Of a DNA stretch of 64,000 bases, positions 25,970 to 34,541 are shown in pieces; position 1 is the first letter of the stretch; each line of letters begins with the position of its first letter. This DNA comes from an uncultured Eubacterium sp. GTDB taxonomy: Bacteria > Bacillota > Clostridia > Lachnospirales > Lachnospiraceae. The notes below the pieces were generated by a model, which made no database searches, was not told where the DNA came from, and saw only the letters and a program-made list of their open reading frames with translations. The DNA lies in assembly GCA_910589595.1 (NCBI GenBank), contig CAJUTM010000005.1, positions 86,887-150,886 on the forward strand. The letters run 5' to 3'. A program made the translations under genes and the position numbers.

Positions 25970-27529
25970 CCGCCGTTAAACTCAGTAGAAACATACTATA
26001 TGACAACTGATACAAATATTCCTCCATCAAAAGATAATGCCGCTTGGAAAGAAAGCATTTCCGACATGACAGACGGAAAGTATTTGTGGTGTAAAACATG
26101 CCTTTCCAATGCAGAAGATACAGAAGACAATAGAACAACTATCGTATGCCTTGGCGGTTCTGATAACATCAAAAAGACATGGCTTGAGTATGCCTTTTCA
26201 GATGGCACAGACAGCGAACATGAGCCAAATGAAATATCGTGGTCATGCACCCAGCCATCCTATAGCGAAAATGTAAAGAATAAATATATCTGGACAAGAA
26301 CCGCGATTGAATATATGTCCGGTAAAATTACTTATACGGACGCCTCTTATAATGCTTCTGTAACAAATGCCATCTTATCATATTCTAAGTTTAAAGATGA
26401 TGTACAAAACACATTAGGCATTTCAGGTACTACCATTACGAAAAACAGTGTTATTTCACCTAAAATCGGCGGGGGATATCTGTACATTACTAATGGTGAT
26501 TATTCGGTGGAAATAGACCCGAAGCATACAGCAGGTGATGATAAAACGAAAGAGGGGTATTTGTTCTGTATAAGGAATACAAGCGGAATTAGTAAAAACG
26601 ATGTGATTATGGGCGTTGACACAAAAGGGAACGGATATTTTAGTGGAACGGTCAAAACGAACGAAGGAAATATTGGTGGTTGGAATATATCTGAAACTAA
26701 ACTGGAAACAATGAACAACTCTTCTATTTATCAATATAGTTCTGATATTGATAACTCTCCTGCAATGAGAATTATGGAAGGTAAAGCTGTATTTGGTTCT
26801 TACCATAATGGGGAATTTAGCGATAAAACTTATGCAGATGTGTCTAGAGATGGAATATATATAGGTGTTGATGGACATGGAACGGATTATCTGTTTGCAG
26901 CTAAAACTGAAAATAATGAAATTTCATTCGGTTCTTTTTCGTCTGCTAAATTTTATAATACACCTCACTTTTATGGTGGCTTTCGAATGTACTCTGGCAC
27001 GCATGACTATGTGGAACTTAGTACAACAGCTTTAGACTCTTCCGCTCCTAATGCTTATTTGCGTGTACACAATTCAATGGCAGTTAAGAATCGGTTACAG
27101 GTAGGAGCTCCTATTGACAGCTTTTGGAAACAATACACATTCTATCTTAGTGGCGATTCTTATGTCACGGGCACTTCTTATACAAACAATGGCACTGTCG
27201 TCACTTCTGACCGGAATAAGAAAAACAGTATTGTTTCACCGGCGGATGATTATGTGTCTCTATTTGACAATATTAATTTCCGTAAATTTAAATATAACGA
27301 TGGAACCTCTGACCGATATCATCTTGGCGTGATTGCACAAGAAATAGAAGAAGCAATGGATAAGACAGGCATATCATCGCAGGATTTTGCCGGTCTTGTT
27401 ATTGATGAGAATGGTGATTACTTTGTACGATATGATGAAATCAACATCCTTACGGCACTAAAGGTAAAACAGTTGGAAAACAAAATAAAGCAACTGGAAG
27501 AAAATCTGAATAACTTAACATCTGAATAG
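25295..27529 (+). pseudogene. Silent alternative fibre C-terminus cassette
   Basis: This open frame of about 744 codons encodes only the C-terminal part of the tail-tip protein. About 225 residues are shared with copy 1. A different middle region follows (TYYMTTDTNIPPSKDNAAW, later TWLEYAFSDGTDSEHEPNEI). After that comes a homologous but diverged stalk and an intact S74 chaperone (TSDRNKKNS, YHLGVIAQEIEEAM). The only nearby start, TTG at 25292, has no ribosome site and lies in the terminator's T-tract. The hub domain is absent. It is therefore best read as a donor cassette that replaces the expressed fibre end by recombination through the identical repeat. The DNA after its stop resembles that after the expressed gene, supporting duplication of a whole cassette. 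Confidence 0.8.
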
Positions 27530-27550
27530 TATAATAAATTAGTAATTATT

Positions 27551-27596
27551 GGAAATTTTATATGGCTTTGCAAAAATATATGGTATATAATATAAG
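27551..27596 (+). promoter_or_regulatory. Promoter of DUF6273 gene C
   Basis: GGAAATTTTATATGGCTTTG followed by TGGTATATAAT repeats the block seen before genes A and B, here on the plus strand 20 nt after the cassette stop. Confidence 0.6.
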
Positions 27597-27626
27597 TATA
27601 AATTTTTATGAGGAGGAATTGACATT

Positions 27627-28892
27627 ATGATAAAAAGGAACAAATGGATAGCAACCGTTGTTACCATAACACTTACGCTCGGATTAATACCATATGCAGG
27701 CCATATAAAACCAATATCGAAAGCAGCAGAACACGGATTATCAAATCCAAGAGTAGCGCAGGATGATACGGTAACATGGGATTGTATATATTTCGGTAAC
27801 TATTGGCAGAACGACACTAACGGCGATGGAAAAGCAGACCAGAATGATGAAAAAGAGCCGATTAAATGGCGCGTTCTCTCTGTAGATGGTAATGATGCTT
27901 TCCTACTATCTGATAAGGCATTAGATACAAAACCATATAATGAAGAAAAGAAATTTGTAACATGGGAGAACTGTACCCTGCGAACATGGTTAAACGATTC
28001 GTTTTATAATATAGCGTTCACTGACAAAGAAAAAAGCGTGATTACAGAAACAAAAGCTACCAATAACAGGGGAGATGGTGTGTTAGATAAAATTAGTATA
28101 TTATCAAATATAGATGCTGGCAACGCCTCTTATGGTTTTAATTATACAAGCTTTGACACAGAGACAAGAGAAGCTAAAAATACAGAATATGCCAATGCAA
28201 ATGGGGCATTTTCGTATAAAGAAAATGGGTGTTGGTGGCTACGTCCTTATGATGAAAAAAGAAGAGAAATTTATAAGGTTGATGCAGGTGGTCAATTTGA
28301 AGATGGTCATAGCGAATATATAAATACTATAACTAGTGTTATCAGACCATGTATACACATAAACTTATCATCAGAAACATGGAGTAAGACAGATACGGTA
28401 ACAGCCACAGGTGGTTCATTTGTAACGCCTACACCGACTGCCACACCTACTCCAACCTCTTCAGGTGGTGATTTACCGCCCATTTTTCGTACGCAAACTC
28501 CGACATATGCACCAACACATTACCCTAATACAACGCAACCACCTGTAAGGACAACGGAAACCGCAAGTCCTACAATCACCCCGACACCGACACCAAAAAG
28601 CATAACGGCACCATCTAAGCCAACGAAAATAAAAGCCAAAAATAGCAAAAAGAAATCGGTAACACTTTCATGGAAAAAAGTTAAGGGCGCCACAGGTTAT
28701 CAGGTTCAATATGCTGCTAATACAGCATTTGCCAAGAAAAAGTTAAAGAGTACGAAGAAGAACAAATTGATATTTAAAAAACTGAAAAAGAAGAAAACTT
28801 ATAGTTTCCGTGTCAGAGCTTATAAACTCGGCAATAATGTAAAAGTGTATGGCAGTTGGAGTAAGGTTAAAAAAGTGAAAATTAAGAAATAG
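27627..28892 (+). CDS. Secreted DUF6273-fibronectin protein C
   Basis: Third paralog, 421 residues, on the opposite strand to A and B. The ATG lies behind GAGGAGG. It has a signal peptide (RNKWIATVVTITLTLGLIPY), a DUF6273 domain closest to that of protein A (the CTLRTWLNDSFYNIAF and GCWWLRPYDE segments), a different Thr/Pro-rich linker and a fibronectin type III domain (KSVTLSWKKVKGATGYQVQY). It follows the silent fibre cassette as protein A follows the expressed fibre, though A is inverted. Each fibre end thus has a secreted DUF6273 neighbour. Confidence 0.75.
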   Translation: MIKRNKWIATVVTITLTLGLIPYAGHIKPISKAAEHGLSNPRVAQDDTVTWDCIYFGNYWQNDTNGDGKADQNDEKEPIKWRVLSVDGNDAFLLSDKALDTKPYNEEKKFVTWENCTLRTWLNDSFYNIAFTDKEKSVITETKATNNRGDGVLDKISILSNIDAGNASYGFNYTSFDTETREAKNTEYANANGAFSYKENGCWWLRPYDEKRREIYKVDAGGQFEDGHSEYINTITSVIRPCIHINLSSETWSKTDTVTATGGSFVTPTPTATPTPTSSGGDLPPIFRTQTPTYAPTHYPNTTQPPVRTTETASPTITPTPTPKSITAPSKPTKIKAKNSKKKSVTLSWKKVKGATGYQVQYAANTAFAKKKLKSTKKNKLIFKKLKKKKTYSFRVRAYKLGNNVKVYGSWSKVKKVKIKK

Positions 28893-29033
28893 CTATAACC
28901 CATCCTAAATATTAAAGCCAAAAAGTTATATGATTTCCTGTTATTTTATATACTATAGAGTAAATTTTTATAGACTTATGACTACTTTTTCTATATAATA
29001 CTATATGAATAAATTACTGAGGAGGGATTAGTT

Positions 29034-29855
29034 ATGTTCAAAATCAAAAAAATTTGTGGAGTTCTTCTAATTTGGGCTATGATGCTTACGCTTATACCGG
29101 TTCAGTCTAATGCGGCGAAAAAGGTGAAGCTGAACAAGAGCAAACTTTCGTTGTATGCTGGGAAATCATACACTCTCAAGTTGAAGGGCAACAAAAAAAG
29201 GATTAAATGGTCAAGTTCCAGAAAAAGTATTGCAACCGTTTCCTCTAAAGGGAAAGTTAAGGCAAAGAAAAAGGGAACTTGTAAGATTACCGCAAAGGTT
29301 GGTAAGAAAAAATATGTTTGCAAGGTTACGGTAAAGAAAAAGTTAGTAAAGAATAATAATGATACACCAGAAGAAACTACAAAATATGGTAGTGTATCCG
29401 GCAACATTACATACTTCTATAATAATTTTAGAGGGAATGTACCTGACACAAATGCCAAAGTTATTTTGCTGTCAACATCTGGCTCTGGTATAAATATGCC
29501 CGATTTGTCAGGCTCTAGCGATTGGGCATTACCATCTAAAATCAATGAATATAATGAGTATGGTGTCTATGCAACATCTGTTGACGGATTTGGTCAATAT
29601 ACATTTAACAATGTAAAAGTTGGCGAGTATAAAATAATAATTGTTTCAAATAGAACTACCTCTGGTTCTGCATTTGACAACAAAGCGTTGTATGCCGCAT
29701 CTTTAAGTAACTTTGCCATGACATATATTAATGGAAATAATGCTAAAATGTTAGGAGAATATGTAGGATACCGTCAATATAAAACAGATAGTATTCGCGT
29801 AAGAGAAAATCAGAACTACGCATATGGATATGATTTCGGAATTACATATATTTAA
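29034..29855 (+). CDS. Secreted Big2-domain protein, possibly truncated by frameshift
   Basis: This 273-residue protein starts behind GAGGAGGG. A signal peptide (IKKICGVLLIWAMMLTLIPV) ends near an AAKK junction and is followed by a Lys-rich Big2 Ig-like domain (KLNKSKLSLYAGKSYTLKL, RKSIATVSSKGKVKAKKKG). Then comes a beta-sandwich resembling a carboxypeptidase-regulatory-like domain (GSVSGNITYFYNNFRGNVP, DGFGQYTFNNVKVGEYKII). The next 230 bp are open in the +1 frame without a start or ribosome site, so the gene may have been longer. Secreted surface protein; role unknown. Confidence 0.65.
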   Translation: MFKIKKICGVLLIWAMMLTLIPVQSNAAKKVKLNKSKLSLYAGKSYTLKLKGNKKRIKWSSSRKSIATVSSKGKVKAKKKGTCKITAKVGKKKYVCKVTVKKKLVKNNNDTPEETTKYGSVSGNITYFYNNFRGNVPDTNAKVILLSTSGSGINMPDLSGSSDWALPSKINEYNEYGVYATSVDGFGQYTFNNVKVGEYKIIIVSNRTTSGSAFDNKALYAASLSNFAMTYINGNNAKMLGEYVGYRQYKTDSIRVRENQNYAYGYDFGITYI

Positions 29856-30087
29856 TAACTTGTGTACAAATCCTACTGAAACAAGCTATTATGATATTTC
29901 TTTGAGTGATTCAGAAAAAGTAATTACATATTTAACTTTTTACACGGCTCAGGATGGCAAAGAGATAAGAATCGTAGGTGAGGCGTTTGATAGTTATAGT
30001 AAAGATTTTTATGGAAGAAACTCTGTATATCTGACTGCTGGAGTACCTTATAATGCTAATTCTGCACTAACCATTTACTATCAGTAG
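29856..30087 (+). pseudogene. Out-of-frame 3' remnant of the Big2 protein gene
   Basis: A frame shifted +1 relative to the preceding gene encodes a plausible domain (ISLSDSEKVITYLTFYTAQD, then GRNSVYLTAGVPYNANSALT) and ends with TAG at 30085-30087. No ribosome site precedes it. One missing or extra base near 29850 would join it to the upstream gene. A sequencing error is possible. Confidence 0.4.
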
Positions 30088-30152
30088 TTTAAAATACAAC
30101 AGAAAAATGCTACCACTAAATAGGTTACCAACTAAATATAATATCACAACCA

Positions 30153-30184
30153 AAAGCAATCTCAGACTTTGAGATTGCTTTTTA
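30153..30184 (+). terminator. Intrinsic terminator before the BppU-like gene
   Basis: AAAGCAATCTCA (30153-30164) pairs perfectly with TGAGATTGCTTT (30170-30181), followed by T. It lies only nine bases before the ribosome site of the next tail gene, so that gene needs read-through or start close by. Confidence 0.8.
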
Positions 30185-30208
30185 TATACGAAAAGGAGCG
30201 TGCTACAT

Positions 30209-32869
30209 ATGCCAAATATAAGTTTATCAAAGAAAATTATAAGTCTTGACTTACAGCATATCGGACATACAAACACAATTTATGCCCAGCAGGGCGACAT
30301 CGATTCAAGACAACTTACCATACGATTGTTTGACAATGGGGAAGCATATATCATACCAAGCAATGCTACCGTATCTTTGTGCGGCACTCGTGCAGATAAG
30401 ACCATTATTTACCGTGATGTGGACAGTTTTGATAGCAATGAGATAACTATAACATTTAAAAATGAGGAGTTAGCTGTCAGCGGCGTAGCAAAATATAAAA
30501 TAGAGATTAAAACCGTGTCTAATAATGAAACAGAAAAACTTTTAACTTCTGCCCCATTTAAGTTAAAGATTTACCAAAACATTTATGATGAGAATGGCAA
30601 ACTAGCCGCTCCGCAGTATTCAGATTTGAAACGGGAACTGGATGCTATTCACAATCAGGAGGAGGCTCTTCGCATTGCCGAAGAAAATCGAGAGCAAAGA
30701 AGTTCAATCGCCATTGCAAACACAGAGCAGGCAACCGCAGATGCAATATCTGCCGTAAACAACTTACAAGACAAAATAGCCTCTCATCATTTTGTTTTAA
30801 CAGAAGATAAAGATACAGCGGGGGGCGTGGCTGGTCTTGATACTAACTCCAAAGTATCAAACAGCAGACTATACGAGGCTTCTGCCAATACAAAAGGAAT
30901 CACACAATTGGATGACAGTGTTACAAGCAGCTCATCTTCCAGAGCGGCGACTTCCAAAGCCGTAAAAACGGCTTATGACAAAGCAGCCTCTGCAAACGCA
31001 GAGTTGCACACACACAATTCGTCTTCCACTTCTCATGACGACATAAGAACTTTAGTTTCAGACCTCACAACGAGACTAAATGCATTGGCAGACAGCGATG
31101 ACACAACACTTGACCAGCTTAGTGAAATAGTCTCCTATATTAAAAATAATAAATCATTAATTGACAACGTAACGACAAGCAAAGTAAATGTATCGGATAT
31201 TATCGACAGTCTTACTTCTACCGCTGTTAATAAACCTTTAGCCGCAAAACAGGGAAAAGCGTTGCATGATTTAATTACGGAACTGACAGATGTAGTTCAA
31301 AATAAGTTGGATGAGTCCTCTCTGGATGGAAAAGTGAATAAAAACGGTGATGTTATGACCGGTGAACTCGGTTTAAAACATGGTTCTATGGTAGCACGGG
31401 AGATTGGTACAAGCGGCGTTTACGGATATGTAAAAATGGTACAAATTAAAATCCTGCAGCAGTACGTGAATTATCCTATTATTTTTGAAATCACAGGGCG
31501 AAGTTGGACATCTTCCAATAAACTATATGTACATTTTAAAAATGATAGCGGTTCTGACCCGCAGCTAAATAGTTTTCTCATTGACAAAACAGCACCTTAT
31601 AAAGTCGCCATCGTAAAGTCAGCCACATCGACATGGGATATCTATATGCAAAAAAGTGAAAGCTACGGAATGTGTGCCGTATGCAGTATGTTCAATACAA
31701 ACTATATTGCCGATGCCGTACAAATAACATTTCCGGATACCGTCGTTAGTACTCTTCCGGACGGAGCAGTTGAACCAACGATAATGTCATGGGATAAGGC
31801 TAAAAATGCAAATACCCTTGGGGGGATGGATAAGAATCAGTTTGTACACAGAGCAAGTCCTGTATTTGATGGAAATGTCACTTGCAAAAAGAACATCTGG
31901 TTCAGCGGAGAAAATAGCGCCAAAACAATGGTGGAATTTTTGGACTCCGGCGATAATTACGGGCACGGTATCTCCATTGGCGGTGGTGGAATGACAGTTA
32001 TCGGTGGCGGCGAATCTGCAGGTGAAATCGTTAATTATTATACAAATAACAGAACCGTAAAAGCCGGCGGAAACGAAAACATGATTGTTGCAAACGACGG
32101 TGTTATTGATTTTTATACGAATTGCCAGAACGGATTTTCCAATGCCAAGCATATAACAATGAACACGGACGGAACAATTACCGCTGATGGTTTTAATGGA
32201 AATGCTACATCTGCTTCCTGTGTTCTTGATGGCGGCGATAAGAGAAAAACATATATGAAATATTCGGCTAATTGTGTAGATGATTTTACCTATCTTGCCG
32301 TATGGAATCCAATTAGTGGAGGCGTTGAACTTAGAGCTTTCGACAAAGCCAACCTGAAAGCTAAATTAGGATTAAGTACAATCACGAATATTGCCACGCC
32401 ATCTTCAAACGGACTTATGAGCGCTTCCGATAAAAAGAAATTAGACGGGCTGCCTGCCAGCGGGGGAACCGGAAGAACGTTAGTTACTTTACCGGCGGGC
32501 ACAGAAGCAAGCAAAGTATTTACTCTATCCGGCCAAGACATCTGTAAAGGCCTTAAATTATATTTTTACTACCATTCCAATTCTTCTCAGGGCAGTTCTT
32601 CTTCCACATTAGTAAAAACGGTGATATTAACGCAAAGCGCCCTCACCGATAATGCCATCTCTGTAAATGGAAAAGATGTCACACTAAGCAGCAATAGTTA
32701 TACAAATATTGTAAAAGGATATGTTGATACCACTACGGTATATACCCTTACCTGTAAATGCGCTGATATTAATAATGCGCCGCTATATAAATTAGGCAAT
32801 GTATCTTTCACCTTTGGATACGGCTCTCCAACAACTTCATGGTTCTCAATTGAGGCTGTGAATTTGTAA
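30209..32869 (+). CDS. Baseplate upper protein (BppU-like) / side fibre
   Basis: The protein is 886 residues from ATG 30209; the frame opens at GTG 30200, but AAGGAG fits the ATG. The N-terminal 130 residues (YAQQGDIDSRQLTIRLFDNG, later ALRIAEENREQRSSIA) match the BppU N-terminal domain that docks receptor-binding parts onto lactococcal-type baseplates. Next come phage fibre repeats (NTKGITQLDDSVTSSSSSRA), a domain resembling tail-fibre carbohydrate modules, and a C-terminal beta-rich part with a Gly-Thr/Ser-rich stretch. It would form the outer baseplate and bind target cell-surface sugars. It is the last gene of the tail series and is followed by a terminator. Confidence 0.75.
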   Translation: MPNISLSKKIISLDLQHIGHTNTIYAQQGDIDSRQLTIRLFDNGEAYIIPSNATVSLCGTRADKTIIYRDVDSFDSNEITITFKNEELAVSGVAKYKIEIKTVSNNETEKLLTSAPFKLKIYQNIYDENGKLAAPQYSDLKRELDAIHNQEEALRIAEENREQRSSIAIANTEQATADAISAVNNLQDKIASHHFVLTEDKDTAGGVAGLDTNSKVSNSRLYEASANTKGITQLDDSVTSSSSSRAATSKAVKTAYDKAASANAELHTHNSSSTSHDDIRTLVSDLTTRLNALADSDDTTLDQLSEIVSYIKNNKSLIDNVTTSKVNVSDIIDSLTSTAVNKPLAAKQGKALHDLITELTDVVQNKLDESSLDGKVNKNGDVMTGELGLKHGSMVAREIGTSGVYGYVKMVQIKILQQYVNYPIIFEITGRSWTSSNKLYVHFKNDSGSDPQLNSFLIDKTAPYKVAIVKSATSTWDIYMQKSESYGMCAVCSMFNTNYIADAVQITFPDTVVSTLPDGAVEPTIMSWDKAKNANTLGGMDKNQFVHRASPVFDGNVTCKKNIWFSGENSAKTMVEFLDSGDNYGHGISIGGGGMTVIGGGESAGEIVNYYTNNRTVKAGGNENMIVANDGVIDFYTNCQNGFSNAKHITMNTDGTITADGFNGNATSASCVLDGGDKRKTYMKYSANCVDDFTYLAVWNPISGGVELRAFDKANLKAKLGLSTITNIATPSSNGLMSASDKKKLDGLPASGGTGRTLVTLPAGTEASKVFTLSGQDICKGLKLYFYYHSNSSQGSSSSTLVKTVILTQSALTDNAISVNGKDVTLSSNSYTNIVKGYVDTTTVYTLTCKCADINNAPLYKLGNVSFTFGYGSPTTSWFSIEAVNL

Positions 32870-32947
32870 AAACGGCTTAAGAGAATATTATGATAGATAA
32901 ATACGTCGATGTGAAGAAATTGAGTAGGGTCAGCGTATTTATGTTTC

Positions 32948-32982
32948 AAGGGCTATGCAGAAAGAATCTGTATAGCCCTTTG
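32948..32982. terminator. Intrinsic terminator at the end of the tail series
   Basis: AAGGGCTATGCAG (32948-32960) pairs with CTGTATAGCCCTT (32968-32980) with one G-U pair. It lies between the end of the BppU-like gene and the convergent flavodoxin gene, and probably serves both strands. Confidence 0.75.
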
Positions 32983-33029
32983 CCCACAGCCAACCGCTCA
33001 TTGCAATGCTCGCGCAAATGCAATCAAAA

Positions 33030-33611
33030 TTATCTCTGCTTCTTCACCCATTTTTTAACACTCTTGTAAGATACATCCGTCAAATCCCTGCCGGATACTA
33101 CTCTGGCGCCTTTTGCTGCTGCCTTAACGCCCTTTACGCTTCCGGATATTCCGCTACCGCCACTTGTGCCAAACGTCACAATCTTCTTTCCTTTGAGGTT
33201 GTGGGATTCCAGAAATGTACGGATTATTTTCGGCTCTCTTGAATGCCAGATGGGGAAGCCAAGAAAAATGACGTCGTACTTGCGAATATTTTTCACTTTT
33301 CCCTTTATCTGCGGTCTGGCTGCTTCATCCCGTTGCTCTCTGTTAGCCCGACAATTGTTATTCGTGTAATCTAAGTCTGCATCCGTATACGGTTTTGCCG
33401 GCTTAATCTGATAAAGTTTACCGCCCGCTGCTTTTTTTACTTTCTTAGCTGCACTCTTTGTCGTTCCTGTTGCTGAAAAATAAACAACAAGCACCTTTTT
33501 CTTCTTGGATTTTGCGGCCGCGTCTGTGTTTGCAGTGGGAAGTGCCAATCCTGCAATCAGCGATAGTACCAATAACCAGTGTATCCCCAATATTCTCTTA
33601 TTGTTCGTCAT
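33030..33611 (-). CDS. Secreted flavodoxin-like protein
   Basis: This 193-residue protein has an N-terminal signal segment (WLLVLSLIAGLALPTANT) followed by a flavodoxin domain. KVLVVYFSATGTTKSAAKKV gives the FMN phosphate loop (S-A-T-G-T-T), and DVIFLGFPIWHSREP and VTFGTSGGSGISGS are the other FMN-contacting loops. It belongs to the flavodoxin_4-like group of export-targeted flavodoxins found in clostridia. Its start overlaps the end of the CMD-cupin gene, so both are in one operon. It probably serves extracytoplasmic redox reactions; the partner is unknown. Confidence 0.75.
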   Translation of the reverse strand: MTNNKRILGIHWLLVLSLIAGLALPTANTDAAAKSKKKKVLVVYFSATGTTKSAAKKVKKAAGGKLYQIKPAKPYTDADLDYTNNNCRANREQRDEAARPQIKGKVKNIRKYDVIFLGFPIWHSREPKIIRTFLESHNLKGKKIVTFGTSGGSGISGSVKGVKAAAKGARVVSGRDLTDVSYKSVKKWVKKQR

Positions 33612-34390
33612 GCTTTGACCCTCCTGTTATTCTCACATACTTTTTCGTACTCTGCTTCCGTTACCGGTTCACACCATTCATTCTCCGTTTTCTCACCAGC
33701 CACCTCAATGGCGAGATGGGAAAACCACGAATCAGGAGCAGCGCCATGCCAGTGCTTTACACCTGCGGGAATGTTGACAACACTTCCCGATGTCATCTGT
33801 ACGGCATCTTTTCCCCATTCCTGATAGTATCCCTCTCCACCGGCACAGAGTAAAATCTGGCCGCCGCCACTCTCCGCTTTGTGAATGTGCCAGTTATTAC
33901 GGCACTTCGGCTCAAACGTCACATGATAAACCGGAACCTGCTCTGTCGATACGGGCGCGAGATAGCTCTGACCCACAAAGTATCGGGCAAAGGCATCATT
34001 GGGTTCACCAATAGGAAAAAAGATACTGCTCTGGTATTTCTCTTTTTCTGTCAGCGCCGTCTCCTCGTGCTTCCACACCTCTTTTGCCAGCCGGAACACC
34101 GCCCATCCTTTCGGCCAACCGGTATACATGGCAGTATGAGTAATAATGGCGGCTATTTCTTCTCTTGTCACGCCGTATTTTTTTGCATTTTCCAAATGGT
34201 ATGTAAGAGAAGAATCTGTAGTACCGGATGCCATCAGCGAAACTACGGTAATAATACATTTCGTTTTCACCGATAGGGCGTCCTCATTCCAAACTTTCCC
34301 AAACAGTACGTCATCATTTAAGTGCGCAAACATCGGTGCAAATTCACCAAGGCTTTCCCTGCCCGCCGTCTGTACAATCTTTTCAGTCAT
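33608..34390 (-). CDS. Carboxymuconolactone decarboxylase-like / cupin fusion
   Basis: The start chosen is ATG 34390, seven bases from GGAGGG; the frame extends six codons further. The N-terminal half is an AhpD/CMD-like domain (FGKVWNEDALSVKTKCIITV, EEIAAIITHTAMYTGWPKGW), lacking the CxxC of AhpD peroxidases. The C-terminal half is a cupin with the metal-binding pattern in NNWHIHKAESGGGQILLCA and IPAGVKHWHGA. Such CMD-cupin fusions are usually annotated as possible oxidative-stress or small-molecule enzymes. It overlaps and precedes the flavodoxin gene, suggesting a redox role; the substrate is unknown. Confidence 0.75.
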   Translation of the reverse strand: MTEKIVQTAGRESLGEFAPMFAHLNDDVLFGKVWNEDALSVKTKCIITVVSLMASGTTDSSLTYHLENAKKYGVTREEIAAIITHTAMYTGWPKGWAVFRLAKEVWKHEETALTEKEKYQSSIFFPIGEPNDAFARYFVGQSYLAPVSTEQVPVYHVTFEPKCRNNWHIHKAESGGGQILLCAGGEGYYQEWGKDAVQMTSGSVVNIPAGVKHWHGAAPDSWFSHLAIEVAGEKTENEWCEPVTEAEYEKVCENNRRVKA

Positions 34391-34541
34391 ATTGGCTCCC
34401 TCCAATCCTTTTTATGCCGTTTGACACCCCAATTATACTGCCATTAACGCACAATGTCCAATGCCTGTATCCTATCGTCAGCCATTACTTTTTCGCATAC
34501 TGCGCTTGTGGCAAAGGAGGAACGGAATGCTTGCGAAAAAA

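Noticed and set aside
19820..27529. Diversity-generating retroelement acting on the fibre
   Set aside because: No reverse transcriptase or adenine-biased template/variable pair was seen; the variation is a large block exchange.
25292..27529. Second fibre copy as an independent expressed gene from TTG 25292
   Set aside because: No ribosome site, the codon lies in a terminator tail, and the protein would lack the hub domain needed to join the tail.
1..32982. Contractile (R-type) tailocin
   Set aside because: No sheath, baseplate wedge or spike genes; the long tape measure and BppU-like protein fit a non-contractile tail.
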